Positions 34,446 through 48,628 of a stretch of 64,000 nt of DNA are shown one piece after another; within the stretch, counting starts at the first letter, position 1; every line of letters begins with the position of its first letter. Source of the DNA: Atriophallophorus winterbourni. Lineage: Eukaryota > Platyhelminthes > Trematoda > Plagiorchiida > Microphallidae. The notes under the pieces are model-generated. The model saw only the letters and a program-made list of their open reading frames with translations, did not search any database and was not told where the DNA came from. The translations under genes were made by a program, and so were the position numbers. The stretch is taken from assembly GCA_013407085.1 (NCBI GenBank), contig JACCGJ010013600.1, forward strand, positions 1 to 64,000, read 5' to 3'.

Positions 34446-35175
34446 ATTTTCACTTTTGCTTGCTTTATTAAATACCATACCATCCTGCGGTTGTTATTTT
34501 AAGCTTGTACGCTTTTTTTACTGCAATAAACCGTTGTTCCATTGTTACTGTTGGACCAATGAATGTCGATAATTTGCCAGGTATAGGCCAATTGCCATAT
34601 GTTGATCTGAAATGGCCCGGCCTGTCTTCACCCCACACGCTACACTTTTACCTCGTGTCGAAGTTCGACATCAGTCAAAGCATTTAGATTTGCTTTTATT
34701 ATTACCCAGATATGAACAACTATATTTAACAAATTTATATCGCATTTGCTAATTCTATCTCTATTATTTAAAAAAATGGAAGCGGAAGTTTTGTAGCAAC
34801 TTGTAATTTCACTTTCTTTTCAATTGTACTTCCATTTCCATATATGTTTGATTTAATCAACGATTATTCCATAATATACTTTTTCCGCGCGCTTTCCTCT
34901 TCTGCTTGAACTCCGTGGTGCTGTATTATTGCGTGTTTGCTAATCACGACGGTTAACAGCAAAATTGTCTTGTCGCTACATTCGCAGCTCCGTCAATTAT
35001 AATTGCTGATCAACGCGACACACAGGAGTTTGGAGCTGGAATATTTTTGTGTGTGGATATTTACGTTGGACATTGAATTTTCACTTATCGTGAGTTCGTT
35101 CCTTTGTCCGTTTTTACTATAAAAATTTCCTGTTATATTTTTGCATTTATTCACTACAGATTTACGAAAACTTAC
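34446..35175. other. No recognised gene; 3' flank of the micro-exon gene
   Basis: A short CR1 tail remnant (34468-34552), then AT-rich unique DNA. A 60-codon ORF at 34505 has no domain. Confidence 0.4.
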
Positions 35176-35196
35176 AACTTCTTCGATGCTTCATTT
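35176..35196 (-). CDS. Micro-exon gene exon 26 (21 bases)
   Basis: Acceptor TTCGGTTTCTAG, donor GTAAGT. If exon 25 is skipped: Glu, then NEASKK, leaves TT, continuing into candidate exon 27 and a stop there. Confidence 0.7.
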
Positions 35197-38100
35197 CTAG
35201 AAACCGAAAAATAGTTTTATTACATATTTAACAATGTAAACTTTTAAATTTTAGATTTTATGAACTCACAGATAGCGAACCGCGTCATTGCTATTGTAAA
35301 CAAATATATTTTTGTTATAATGTGTCGAACATATAAGATAACAATAAGACTTTTATGCACTTACTAACTCCAGACGTCCAGGAGATTCAACCTGGAAATT
35401 CAAATTATTTTAATTATTTGATAAGACTCAGTAGCGAATATATACATCCCATCATTTAGTTTTTAAACGCACACACGCATGTGGTGGGCATTGAGACGAT
35501 CCTTCTTAGAGATAAATCCCAAAGATTTTCAAGTTCTATATAGCTCTCACGTCAGACCAATATCAGAATGTGGGCTTCCGTTGAACTATTCGTTAACTAA
35601 AGGGAAGAAGGATCGACTGGAGAAAGTCCAAAGGAGGGCTACCAAGTGCGTGAGGGGTATATTTCGTATTCCCTATGACGCCAGATTGCGGGAACTCAAA
35701 CTATTCCCACTGGAATATCGAAGAATACGATATGATTTGCTGGTCACGCGGAGAATCCTGCTTGGATATTACGGAACGGAACTTCAACAATTCTTTTCGG
35801 TATCCACGGACTCCAGAAATAGAGGTCATTCGCTAAAGTTGCAGAAGCGCCGAACGGAACACCTGAAGCCATCGTTTACTCTGTCGACCAGAGTGGTCAA
35901 TATTTGGAATGCACTCTCCGCTGATGCAATCGGGGCAATCACCGAAGAGTAGTTTAAACGCATATTGGACGGTGAACTTCCCGCTATCCTGCGCGATTCG
36001 CCTACTCTTCCAGCTCAGTAACTCCTCGTGAGGAATCTACGCTGACATAGCAGAGACCCGGGAGGTGAAGCCGCTCTCACGGACTGTAGTCCTCCTGCCG
36101 TCTATTCAGAAGAAGAACTTAATGAGTTTATCAATCGGTTCAGCAAGTTCAACTGAACGCCAATCGAAAATATGTTTATCATGATAATATGGTGAATTTA
36201 ATCGGAAACGTTGTTATTTATCATGAAATAAAAATTTCCTATGCATCTGTTATCATATTTTGGTATCATCTCGCCTCTGGCTGCAGCATGAGCCAATGAG
36301 AAACCTCTCACAGAGAAAGCACAACAGGAACTCCACCGACCTGCTTGAGTAATGGTAAACGGACAGACAAATAATCTAAGATCCAAAGAATTCCCACGAC
36401 GAGTCTTCTTACCTGGAATTAGAAGGTACCTCCTTGATCGCAAGGCGACAGTACGTATCGATGGTCAGTTGTCTATGGGCATCGATACTACTAGCGCGTC
36501 CCACTATACATCAATGACATGTAACTCGTGGTTGTCCATGTGGTTCTTTTTGCGGATGAATCTGAACTTTGGATGCGAATCAGTTCAAGAGTGGACTTAT
36601 GCGCTTAGAGAACGATTTAGATACACTGAGCAGCTTGTCAGAGAGAAACAAGCTTCTGTGGATTAGTGGAAACATAAACGAAAACTGTGTACTGACAGAA
36701 TATATATCGACGGGCCAACAGATTGTTAGGTATCCTTCGAAGAATATTTGGAAGATTCTCTCTGGTAACGTTACCAAGAATAATGAATGTCTACCTTCGC
36801 ACTACGATGGAGTATGCGGTAGAGGTCTGGGCTTCTTGACTGCGAAACGATATTGCTCTGTTCGTTAAAATCTATCATACAGCAACAAAAATCGTGATGG
36901 GTCTTCGCAATGTTCCGTACACCGAAAGGTTGCGACATCTGGGTTTATGTGACTCTATCCAAACGAGGATATGACGCGACATTATTTTGACCTATAGAAT
37001 TGTGGATACTAAAGGACACTAAAACACTTACTTAATTTGTGTGACGGGCAAGTGACACGCGGTCATACCTTATCTCTTTACGTTCCAAGTTCCCGTACTG
37101 ACTGTCGGCGCCATTTTATTCGCCGCACGTGCTATATTTCTTTGGAATTCCCTACCCCATCATGTAGTGGACTCTCCTTGCCCGGCGATTTTTGAAGCGA
37201 AATTGGATTTGCACTTGCAAACAAACATCATTCTTGAGCCTTATATTTGATATTCTCTATAACTTTCATACCATTGTATTTTTCATGTTTTTATTCATAC
37301 CATAATCCTGTGGTGTTGTAAAGTATTAACTTTTATAACCATAAATCCTTGAATCCTTGAAAATCCGCGGTGAAATAAGTTTTCTGAATTTGTGAATGTT
37401 CTTCGCTGGACAAGCAATATTGTTTCATTGCATTCCAACGTTGACGTAGCATTGAACTATTTTTTTATTTATATTTTTCCGTCTACGGTGAAGTATATTT
37501 TATGCGGTTTTATTCTCAGTTATCTACGCTATCTGAGTTTGTTTAGGATCTACAAGTCTGCTTTCGATTTTCGAATAGCATATTCCTCTGAAGAGTTTAT
37601 CAATATTCCCTGGTAAGCCTATTAACTTACTAGGAAGACTTAAAGGAAACAATCAGGAATAAAGCATGCAGTTTTTAGCATTAACATACAACATTTGCTT
37701 TTATAAATACGTCAAACATGCGTGTTTAATGACAAGAAAACTTTTGCAACTCCTGGATTTTCTCAATGAGAAATGAGAATCACCATTCCGAAAAAAAACG
37801 TGGAAAATAAACAAAGCATTACTCACTCATCGTCTGCTTTGCTGTTAATTGGAAAAATGCCAATTATCTTTAAAGAATCAAATATGCACTTGATTTCAAT
37901 TACTATGTTTTAGCATAGATAATTGTATAGAAACAACTGCTATTCGAAAATACGAAGACTGTGTGCACAGCTGGAATTAATGTTTTTCTTATATATCTGC
38001 GGCTGTCCTGTCACTTAATCGTCAGACAATTAATCCTCAAACATTTGATCCCCAGTTTGATAACTTCTGATTTTGAGAAAGTCAATTTTTCTGTAGTTGA

Positions 38101-41100
38101 GTATCGCTAAATTGCTCGAGATGTCATAACATGCAAAGAAAAAGATGAAAGATGAAAGTAGATATTGAGGCAGACGATGGTTTACGCCTCATGATTGTGC
38201 CGTTGAATGATGCATTACAATCACTCTTATTTTGCCAACATTCCACCATGTGAACATTTCTTAACGGTTTGCGAAAGGATTGCCGAAAGCATACGGTCTC
38301 CGTTCTTCACACAAGTGGTGGGGTTCATATCAAACAGACGAAGAAGGATGCTGAAATATGCGGATTCTTCAGAAGTTATCAAACTGACTGACTGAAGATT
38401 AAGTGACTGGGGATGAAGTGACTTTTGGGTTAAATGTCTGGGAATTAAATGTCTGGCGGTTAAGTTTCTAGGGTTTAATTGTCGACGATTAAGTATCAGT
38501 AAACCATAACTACGTTACGTGTGTACGTAAATGAAAACGGCGTCCGTGTGTGTGAATACTCCACAACACTCGAATTTAAATATGAACTTTTCATCATATA
38601 AATGGAAAATCAGAAATAGACTGTCATGATTTACACTTACGCTAACAACTTTTCACTGTGAAGGAGATTTACAAAGAAATATTGAAATGCATTTGGATGA
38701 TGGAGTGATACACCGAAACTAAACGGTACTTACATATCTCCTTGGGCCACCGACCTAAAACGAAAAACAGTTTGAATTAACGTGTATTTGGCGATGTACA
38801 TTTGCTAATTAATACTTTAGAATAATCAACTCACAAACGACGAAATATGAGCAAACTATGGTAATAGCAAAAAATAATGTTAATTGCAGAGGGAACGATG
38901 ATAAAGTTTCACATTATAGATATTATGATTATTTATTTTCCATTCATGTTTTCCTTTTTAGAAATAATTTGCTGTGATATTCGTGCAGCTTTAATCCCTT
39001 TTCCAAACAACTTTAATTTATATCATTTATATTTTGTCATTGAACATTTTTTTATTTCATGGTCTAAATCCAATAAAGCGATTATGAATAAACGCGGTTA
39101 ATGTATACAGCCCAAGCCAGTGTCACTTTAATTAAAAATACATCCGTTGTACTACGCAAAATCTGGCAAGCTGAATGTTTGAACATTACTTGAGCTAAAT
39201 GTAACGAAATAATTCAATCGCATCCCATCCATGTGACAGGATAACCGAGTAAATCCCTAGGCGGTATTCTTTGTAGTTTAAACCCCATTTCCCACAAGGT
39301 TTCACAAAGTCTTTTTCGTAGTAGAATCAACCGTGGTAGTAATCACACATTTCAAATCAATACGTAATTATAATATAATTTAAAATATATTATCATTTTC
39401 ATTAAAACTCACATTTCCTGGAGGTTAACGAACCTGTAGTCAGAATTTGAATGCTTGTAAATAAATCATTTTAATTATCTGGTGGTCTTTAAAACTACAT
39501 TAGGGAATTTTCAATTGAAATATAAAAGTGTATTTCCGACGGTCATTTTTGATCAATTACGCTTTCCGTAATGCTTCACGTCTGCTATGAAATTTGCTTT
39601 AGTATGTTTTCAAAAGCCTCTTCTTTCGCTGGGTTCAAAATATTTCGACTTTGACAGACAATTGAGAGAATCTGTCCGAATAGCAATACATTCTTATGTG
39701 GATTTAATTGCATACATAATTTGTTCAAACACTTTATCATAACTGAAAACATAAATTTATATGGAGCTAATAGTAATAGTTAACATTTCCTTTCATTAAG
39801 TCTCTATCAAATTATTTATTTGCGATTTAGTACTTCACTTAAGCCTCATCAAATAAAATTGCAAATTCAACAAGATAAATGCAAAGTTGTAGTTTGATAA
39901 CAAATTGTTTTTTTTTTCATTTTGGAAATCTTTGATTATTCTAATGAAATAATTTTAACCGATTTTAAATGATGTCATTATTAGAACGGCATTTGTATAA
40001 TCGCTGTAGAAAGTATATACACATTAATAGTTTCCATAGAGTAGTAAGAACGACTTCTAATTACTAATACAACTCACAAGTGTCTATAGTCTCCGATTCT
40101 GAAGCAAACATTCATAGTTAAAAAATATGTGATGTTGTAAAATATCAACATTTTAAACAAGCAATATTTAATCACGTATGTGGTATCAATTTCATTTCGA
40201 TACGCAAATGCCTCATTTACAATTGAAAACTTCACCGTATTGTTCAATTAAAATAAGCGGATTAACATGGGATATATTGTACTGAATTTTGCTAAAACAT
40301 GTTATTTATCATTTCCTAAAATATTAAAAAAAATCGTTAACCGTTACTACATCGACATTATGAAAACGTTAATAATTCTTCGAGTTTTACATTTGCAAGG
40401 CAATGGATGCTGAATTCAATCAAAATGTGATAACATTACTAAACTGATTCTGTATTTATATACACTCACGTTTGTATTTCGTCTCTCAAACTTTTGGAAC
40501 AATGGAAAATTTAACATTATGGAAATATATTTACAAAAATCAAAGTGACGAAAGTCTATTAAGCTGAATCGAATTTGGTCAAACTCATACAATGAATTGA
40601 AAATTCTTGACCTAGTAAAACATGTAGAACTTCGTACGACGTAAACCATAGATGTACATCACAATCGCATGATTGGTTGATTTGCCACAGCTTTTCGAAT
40701 GACTAAACAGTCTGATTCGGGAGCAAAAATCTTCATGGCAGCGCTCGCAACGAAAGTCAAAAATCGGTGGATAGGCTTGATCGGGGTTCAATCACATTTT
40801 TCGTAAGACATTTCGAAAGAGCTTTATAAAGGAGCTTGTTTATACATCTTTGTTTATATAGTGTTTCTTGTTGAAAATCTACGACCATATTTATCTCGCA
40901 ACTAAGTCCGGTGAGTGCTGTGTAAATACAGGAGCTTGATACCGTATGTACACGACACTCACCGGACGTAGTTGCAATTACCGAAACATGGTTTGAACCT
41001 CATTTATCAGACAATTAATTGGCATTGAAAGGAATATCTCTTCTCCGTCAAGACCGTACGGGACGCGGCGGTGGCGTAGCACCTTACTACAACCAACAGT

Positions 41101-44100
41101 TATCCTGCAGATAAATTGACGATATTGACTACGTGTACAGGATACTCTGTGGTGCTCAATAAAGCTGACAACTGGAGATGATTGCATTGTTGGCGTGATT
41201 TATAGGGCTCCAAGCGCAAGTGACGCGCACAATGTTGAACTACTCCAGAAAATTCGACTTCTGGCTGCCAGATTTCAAACGCCACTCCTAATTATGGGAG
41301 ACCTCAACCTTCCAAACTTGATGAAGAAAAACGCTCTTTCGACGAATTCGCTCGACGATGCGTTTCAAGGACTGATCTTTGATATTCCTTTTTATAACCA
41401 CGTATTTGATAACACTAGATATAGAGATGGTAACATGCCATCCGTCCTGGATCTAATACTAACGAGTGAGGAACACGACGTCGAAAATCTCGGCTACGAA
41501 ACTCCATTGGGTTCTAGCGACCACCTGGTACTCTTATTCGATTATGTTTGTCAAGCTGCGAGAAAGAACGACATCAACAAAACAAAACTACAACTGGATA
41601 TTGGAAGTATTCACAATGCTCTCCGAACGATTTCTGACTGGAAACCAGACACCACGGACGTGCATCGTTCTTGGGTAAACTTCATAGAGAAGCTGTGTGA
41701 TGAAATAAACCTACATTCCAGATTTGTGCCTAAGACAGCGAAAAAACGATTTACGTTCACGTAGCAAAGCCGCAAAAGGAAGTGGATTAAGATACGCAAC
41801 GATGCATGGAGAAACTATGTCCAGAATCCGATGCCAGATAATTGGGAAACATATCGTCTGTTGAGGAACAAGGTCACCTCTCTTATCACCGAGGACAAGC
41901 AATCTCATCAGACAAGACTGCTGACCATAATGGAGCGGAACCCCAAAGTCCTGTACCAGATCGTTAATACTACATCAAAAATTAAGCCAGGAATCTCAGC
42001 ACTACGCACACCTCATGGTCTAACTACGACTGCGTTCGAGGCTGCTGAAGTTCTGGCAGGTCACTACTGCAAAGTTTTTAGCCCCAAGGAATCAGTGCAT
42101 CTTACGCCGCTTTCGATCGGCTTTTCGAATGAAATACCAAATGAAATCTCCATAAACAATGAGTGTGTCATGCTCAGACTTCTTCATTTGAATAACGCAA
42201 AGTCACCAGGAGCAGATGGAGTCACTCCTTTCATCCTCAAGTGATGCGCATCCTCATTGTGTGGTCCACTCAGCACGTTATCCCATATTTCGCTCGAAAA
42301 TAGTATCGTTTCGGCGGAATGGAAATCTGGCATCATCACACCAATCTACAAGGGCGGGAGTCGATCTGACGCTGCGAACTATAGACCAGTTACGTTGTTG
42401 CCAGTAATTTCTAAAGTGCTAGAGAGTTTAGTAGCGGAAAAGATCACCCATCACCTCGAAAACAATAGACTGCTTGCGACTGAACAGCACGATTTCAGGA
42501 AACATCACACATGTCTATCTAACCTCTTGCTTACCTTAAACGACTGGACTGAGTGTGTGGACAATGGTTACTCCATCCACGCATGCTTTTTAGACATGCC
42601 AAAGGCTTTCGACCGCGTCAATCATAGTATTTTAATCCAGAAACTTGAATTGCACGGGATAACAGGAAAACTTCTTGCTTGGCTAGAAAACTATTTACGC
42701 GACAGGAGTGCCCAAGTCAGAGTGGACGGCGCTTTATCGAAATCATTTAAAATTACGAGCGGAGTGCCCCAGGGTTCGGTTCTCGGACCGATTTTGTTTT
42801 TGATCTACACAAACGACATTCCCGAGCGTGTTAAATGCAAGATTATGTTATTTGCAGACGATATAAAGCTTTGGAGAAGCATACGTACAAATGATGACTG
42901 TGAATCGTTTCAGAAGGATCTAAACACATTGCACGATTTGTCTCTGAGAAACACACTACCCTTCAACTTCCAAAAGTTGAAGGTGTTAAACATAGGAAAG
43001 ACTGTGAATTATAACTACACTCTTGGGTCCCACCAACTAGTCTGGACAACTGAAGAGAAGGATTTGGGTGTTTGGACCAGTTCAAGTCTGAAGACGTCAC
43101 TGCAGTGCAAAGCGGCATACAAAAAGGCGTCACAAGTATTGCCGTTATTGAGACGAATTTTCGGCAGATTCTCCAGTTAGTCAGTACCTGTTATCATGAA
43201 CACCTATCTGAGACCAGCGATGGAGTACGCTGTTCAAGCTTGGTCACCCTGGATTCAGAAAGACATCAATCTTCTGCAGCGTATTTACCACCGAACCACA
43301 AAGCTTGTACCCGGACTAGCTGCTAAACCATATGAAGAACGTTTGAGGAGCCTCAATCTTTCCGACTTTCGCTGTCGTCGACTAAGAGGTGACCTCATAC
43401 TGATGTATAATATTATGCACGCCCCTAACCATCCCTTGTCCAAACTTTTCACGCTCGCCACCCCGTGCCAGTCGGAAACATGAACTTACAGTGGTTATTC
43501 ACACTTAAAGACTGAACTGTCGAAAATATTCGTATGCTGTACGTGTAAGTTTCACATGGAACACCCTCCCCTCTACTGTTACACACTCAGCCAACCTGGA
43601 TATTTTTAAAACTAATTTGGACAAATACTTGAGAGACAACCCAAATTTTGATACGATTTACACTACATGAGTTTCCCTGTTCTTCTTCTTTTTTATTGTA
43701 TATACCTCATAACTCCAACCTATGGTTATTGTTAAGCTAAATGCTTTTTAGACCATTAAAACTTTGAATCATCTTGAATCACTTGTCTCGTCTCGTCTCT
43801 CGGTGCCTTCCTCTAGATGAGCCGGAGCGTCTGGAATGTGCGTATTTTGGCGCGTTTTTCCCGACCGCTTGGCAGCTGATGCACCATTGTCACAACGATC
43901 ATGGCCTAACAATCTACGACCTGCCATCCCCGCGACATTCTCCAGCCAGTTCCACTTCGACGCGGGGAAGCCGCGGATAACTATGCCGATGTGGTCGACG
44001 AACGTGCGGGGAAACAATATCCGGTCGGCACTCCGACACGTGGTGCGGAAGATCAAAGTGAACAACAACATGAGTCACCGGGAGCGGAAGACGCTAGCCC

Positions 44101-47100
44101 GGGGGCACATTCTCACCAACGCCGCGTTCGGGGTGGGGAATATGGGCGCCATGAAATCGAACCGGATGAAGATGAAGAAGAGGATGAGGAAGAGGATGAT
44201 AACGTCGTTGTTCGTGTGTAGAACCAAGTGTAATGGATTAAGTAAGTCACACGTGTATTGAGCTCGTTTGTTTGCACGGTTTGTCTCACAGTTGTCCGTA
44301 AAGTTTTGCATTTTACGGTGTTAACATCATCATCATCATCATCAAAGACAGCATTACACCGGTAGCACGTACCGAATGCTTAACTGCCACACAACCATGG
44401 AAAAGTTAAATCCTAAAAGATGGAGGTTGTTTATACATCTTTGTTTATATAGTGTTTTTGTTGAAAACCTACGTCCATATTTATCTCGCAACCATGATAT
44501 GAAGATATTCTGATCGTAAATTTTTGAACGGAATGTATGAATTCAGTGCTACATTTTTTCCCTAATTTCAAGTAGGCATTTTTTAATAATTCTTTTCAAA
44601 ACTTCTTTCTTATACTTAATCATTCACTGAAATTCTTTATAAACTATAAGGATCAATCAGTCTTGAAGAATTGAATATGTGGATTAGACTTGAAATGTTG
44701 TAATTTAAATGTTGTTAGTGTCATGGCCAATATCTTTAATTTAGCAAGAAGGTCCATAATCATGTTGTGGTTTAACTTTACATATTTTAAATGTAACTTT
44801 GAAACTGGCATTCGTTGTTGTTGTTCGTCGATCTCCACCTTGTATATGCATCGGAGTCGCATGTTTTTATTTGCTCCTCCGACTTTTAAATTATTAAATA
44901 GTCTGATTCGAGAGGAACAACCTCTCAAACTACCCACACATTGATAAGCCGTTCCCGTTCAGTTACACGTCGTCGGCGTTATTAAATTGGTAGGTAATGG
45001 ATGGTAAAACTTGGACCGAAGAAGATTTATTTAAATATGCCTCCAAATAAAACTTACTAATCACTCTGAAGTCCAGCCCTGGAAATAACGTTGAAAATTT
45101 AGTTTCATAGACGTTAATTAAAATATCACTTATTCAATGTCTTTGATACTTTCAGAACAATGCTTTGCAATCGGCTTACTACGTTGAGATTGAAATTTAT
45201 AAAACATAATTTGCGTTACAAACACGTGCAGATGTTATTGATTTTCTCGAACTATGCGTCTTTCTAAATGAGCTTTGTGTTTTGACGTAATATCAGTTCG
45301 AATATTTTCCATAAATTTAAACAAAATGACTAGCTACCATTTGAGCTCATCAAAAAAGTGAAACAGAAATAACGTAGTCATTCCTTCGATTGTTCTTCAG
45401 TGCTGGCAGAAGGTGTGCCCCAAAATAGGATACCAAGATGATCATGCTAATTAAGAATACGACTGATCGATGCTACAACAAGAATGACATAGTAATGTCC
45501 TATCTGAATGTTGTAGGTAAATTGTTTGTCAAAATGGCACACATCAGGAAACAAGTTTGAGCTGGTAGATTTTATTCCGAAACTCAATGTTTCTTCCGCA
45601 GGAAAAGATCAACTATTGACATGGTCTTCCTCCGAGAAAACTTCAAAACATCTTGTGAAAACGGCGTAATAAGATGTTTTTTATCTATTTGGCGACGACA
45701 AGGAGGAACTTTTCGCAATACTTAATTGCATATGTTACCCCCAATACCGAAAGATCCAAATTATGGTGAGCTCAATTCAAGAATTTAATCATTGAGCAGT
45801 TCGCATTTGCGGAACAAGAACAACACAATATTCAAATGACAATGAAATTGAAAATTTATGAAGTATACAAAGCTTAGTATAGATAATGTTAAGTGTGCGC
45901 TGTTTGGAATGGGACAGCATAAGCTCATGGAGTGATAATATTCCGACACAATTATCTAAGGTAGTTACCTGAACATCTAATGCCATGTATGCTCCTAAAT
46001 TTCTTATTGGTACTTCATTTAGGTATAAATATTTTATGATAATCAACAATACTCACAATTCTGTTTTCTCTGTTATACTGTAAACAAGCGGAAAAAATTG
46101 ATTTTATATATTTGATAAAGATGATTTTGCTTCATTTCAAATAAAAATATTCGTGTTTATATAATAAAAAGTAATTTACTCCACTAAACTCACTCGAGCT
46201 TATTGGAACTGAAGCTGTTATAATTGAAAATAAATATTGTCAACTTCTTTAATCTATAGCACCAAAATTGATAATTTACTCGTTACATACTACGCAAATA
46301 GGCGGTCCATACTGTAAATTGGAAAAAAGAGGAACCGTTTGAACTAATTATATACTGTGAATGATGAAGAAATAATTTGGAATATCCATCAAGTTAGAAA
46401 TTTTTTCAAACTTCGGAAAAATTCGAATGCATTGTTGTTCAAGAATTAAATTATTATTATTTATATGAAGTGAGCAAAATGATATCCGGTAAACTTGTAC
46501 CAGCGGTAATCTGCGATTTCTGAATAATACCCACTCACTGAGGATTATGTTCCACTTCACTGGAAATAAATTCATTATTTTGTTATTTGTTTTAAAATAT
46601 CGTTTTATATATTGTTAATATAAAAGTGTATGTAGTGTAACAACTTAAACACTGAAATTTTCTGAGGAATGCATAATATCCTCTATAGCCAAACTCAGTT
46701 ATAAGTTAACTGATCAGGACCTATATTACACTTATGATTGTAAGTTTCTTCACGACGAGTCGACAATTTACCGGCATCGCTGGTGATCAATTGCGATTTT
46801 TCAATTCATTTTTATCATTTTTACAACTGTATATTCAAACAGCTCAAAAGACTATATTTTTAATTACCTAATATAATTTAATATAAGATTCGATCTGAAA
46901 TTTATTCGTTTTCGGGACAGTCACTGTGTTATCGCGTGTTCAACATTAACAATTTTGTATATATGTTAGTATAATGACGATGATATAATGATCATGACAA
47001 TGCAAATTTAGTTTGGATGAAACTTACAAAGCTTGTTGACGTGTGCTAGATACAAATGTTCGAAAAATGGTTCAATATAGTTGAAAAACGCTACGGCATA

Positions 47101-48582
47101 ATTCTCGATTACTAAGCTTCGTACAAAATCGACAACCAGACGACAATCTAACGGATTGGAATATGTAGTGAATAATTAATCAAATTTTACTTTCCAGAAA
47201 TTATTGGCATTTTGAAAATATATTTTTCGGAAGCTGAATGCTTGAACATTACTTGAGCTAAATGTAACGAAATAATTCGATCGCATCACATCCACGTGAT
47301 AGGATAACCGAGTAAAACCCTAGAAGGTATTGTTTGTAGTTTAGACCCCATTTCCCACAAGGTTTCACAAAGTCTTTTTCGCAGTAGAAGAAACGGTGGT
47401 AGTAATCACACATTTTAAATCAATACGTGATTATTAATATAATTTAAAATATATTATCATTTTCATTAAAACTCACATTCTCTGGAAGTCACCAAACCTG
47501 TAGTCAGAATTTAAATGCTTGTAAATAAATCATTTTAATTATCTGGTGGTCTTTAAAACTACATTAGGGAATTTTCAATTGAAATATAAAAGTGTATTTC
47601 CGACGGTCATTTTTGATCAATTACGCTTTCCGTAATGCTTCACGTCTGCTATAAAATTAGCTTTAGTATGTTTTCAAAAGCGTCTTCTTTCGCTGGGTTC
47701 AAAATATTTCGACTTTGACAGACAATTGAGAGAATCTGTCCGAATAGCAATACATTCTTATGTGGATTGAATTGCATACATAATTTGTTCAAACACTTTC
47801 TCATAACTGAATACATAAATTTATATGGAGCTAAGAGTATTAGTTAACATTTCCTTTCATTAAGTCTCTATCAAATTATTTATTTGCGATTTAGTACTTC
47901 ACTTAAGCCTCATCAAATAAAATTGCAAATTCAACAAGATAAATGCAAAGTTGTAGTTTGATAACAAATTGTTTTTTTTTCATTTTGGAAATCTTTGATT
48001 ATTCTAGTGAAATAATTTTAACCCATTTAAATGATGTCATTATTAGAAAGGCATTTGTATAATCGCTGTAGAAAGTATATACACATTAATAGTTTCCATA
48101 AAGTAGTAAGAACGACTTCTAATTAATAATACAACTCACAAGTAATTTAAGCTGAAGCAAACATTCATAGTTAAAAAATATGTGATGTTGTGTAATATCA
48201 ACATTTTTAACAAGCAGTATTTAATCACGTATGTGATTAAATGCTGGTCTACAGAGCATGTTCACCCTATTGCGACAGCGCCTTTTGCGCTGGCTTGGTC
48301 ATCGACCCGGCGAGTTGGGAAGAACGTGCTCTTGACTGCTCACATTGGAGGCATTTTGTAAAGCGTCGTCTGCAAACTGAGGAGGAGCAGATACATTTCT
48401 TGGCTGCTGAACGCAGATCACGCCGGCGGCGTGCAAATAATGCAGTACAACCGAGTTCTGACTTTCGTTGCCAGCGCTGCGGGAGAGATTGTTCCTCCAG
48501 AATCGGACAGTTTAGTCATTCTAAAAGCTGCTGAACACGCAATTGCGATGTACATCCATGGTGGACATCGACCGAAGGAGGC

Positions 48583-48628
<46 letters not shown>

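Larger units (their letters stand above)
39169..40183. repeat. Intragenic duplication, copy A (exons 18-20)
   Basis: About 1015 bases that align almost base for base with 47231-48235, starting AAGCTGAATG and ending AATCACGTATGTG. It contains three micro-exons plus their introns. Same orientation, 8.06 kb apart. Confidence 0.9.
47231..48235. repeat. Intragenic duplication, copy B (exons 8-10)
   Basis: Counterpart of 39169-40183. Introns are more alike than exons 10/20 are, while exons 9/19 are identical. Copy B ends where a LINE 3' end begins (48241). Confidence 0.9.

Noticed and set aside
37631..37638. Eight-base splice-flanked segment after exon 24
   Set aside because: Not a multiple of three; inclusion would put exon 25 in a frame with an immediate stop.
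38001..38021. 21-base segment flanked by CT and AC on the plus strand
   Set aside because: The acceptor would be GAG and the donor GTGACA; it also lies inside the inverted minisatellite.
40522..40560. 21-base segment with a GTAAAT donor near exon 17
   Set aside because: It contains an in-frame TGA in the gene's phase and its donor is weak.
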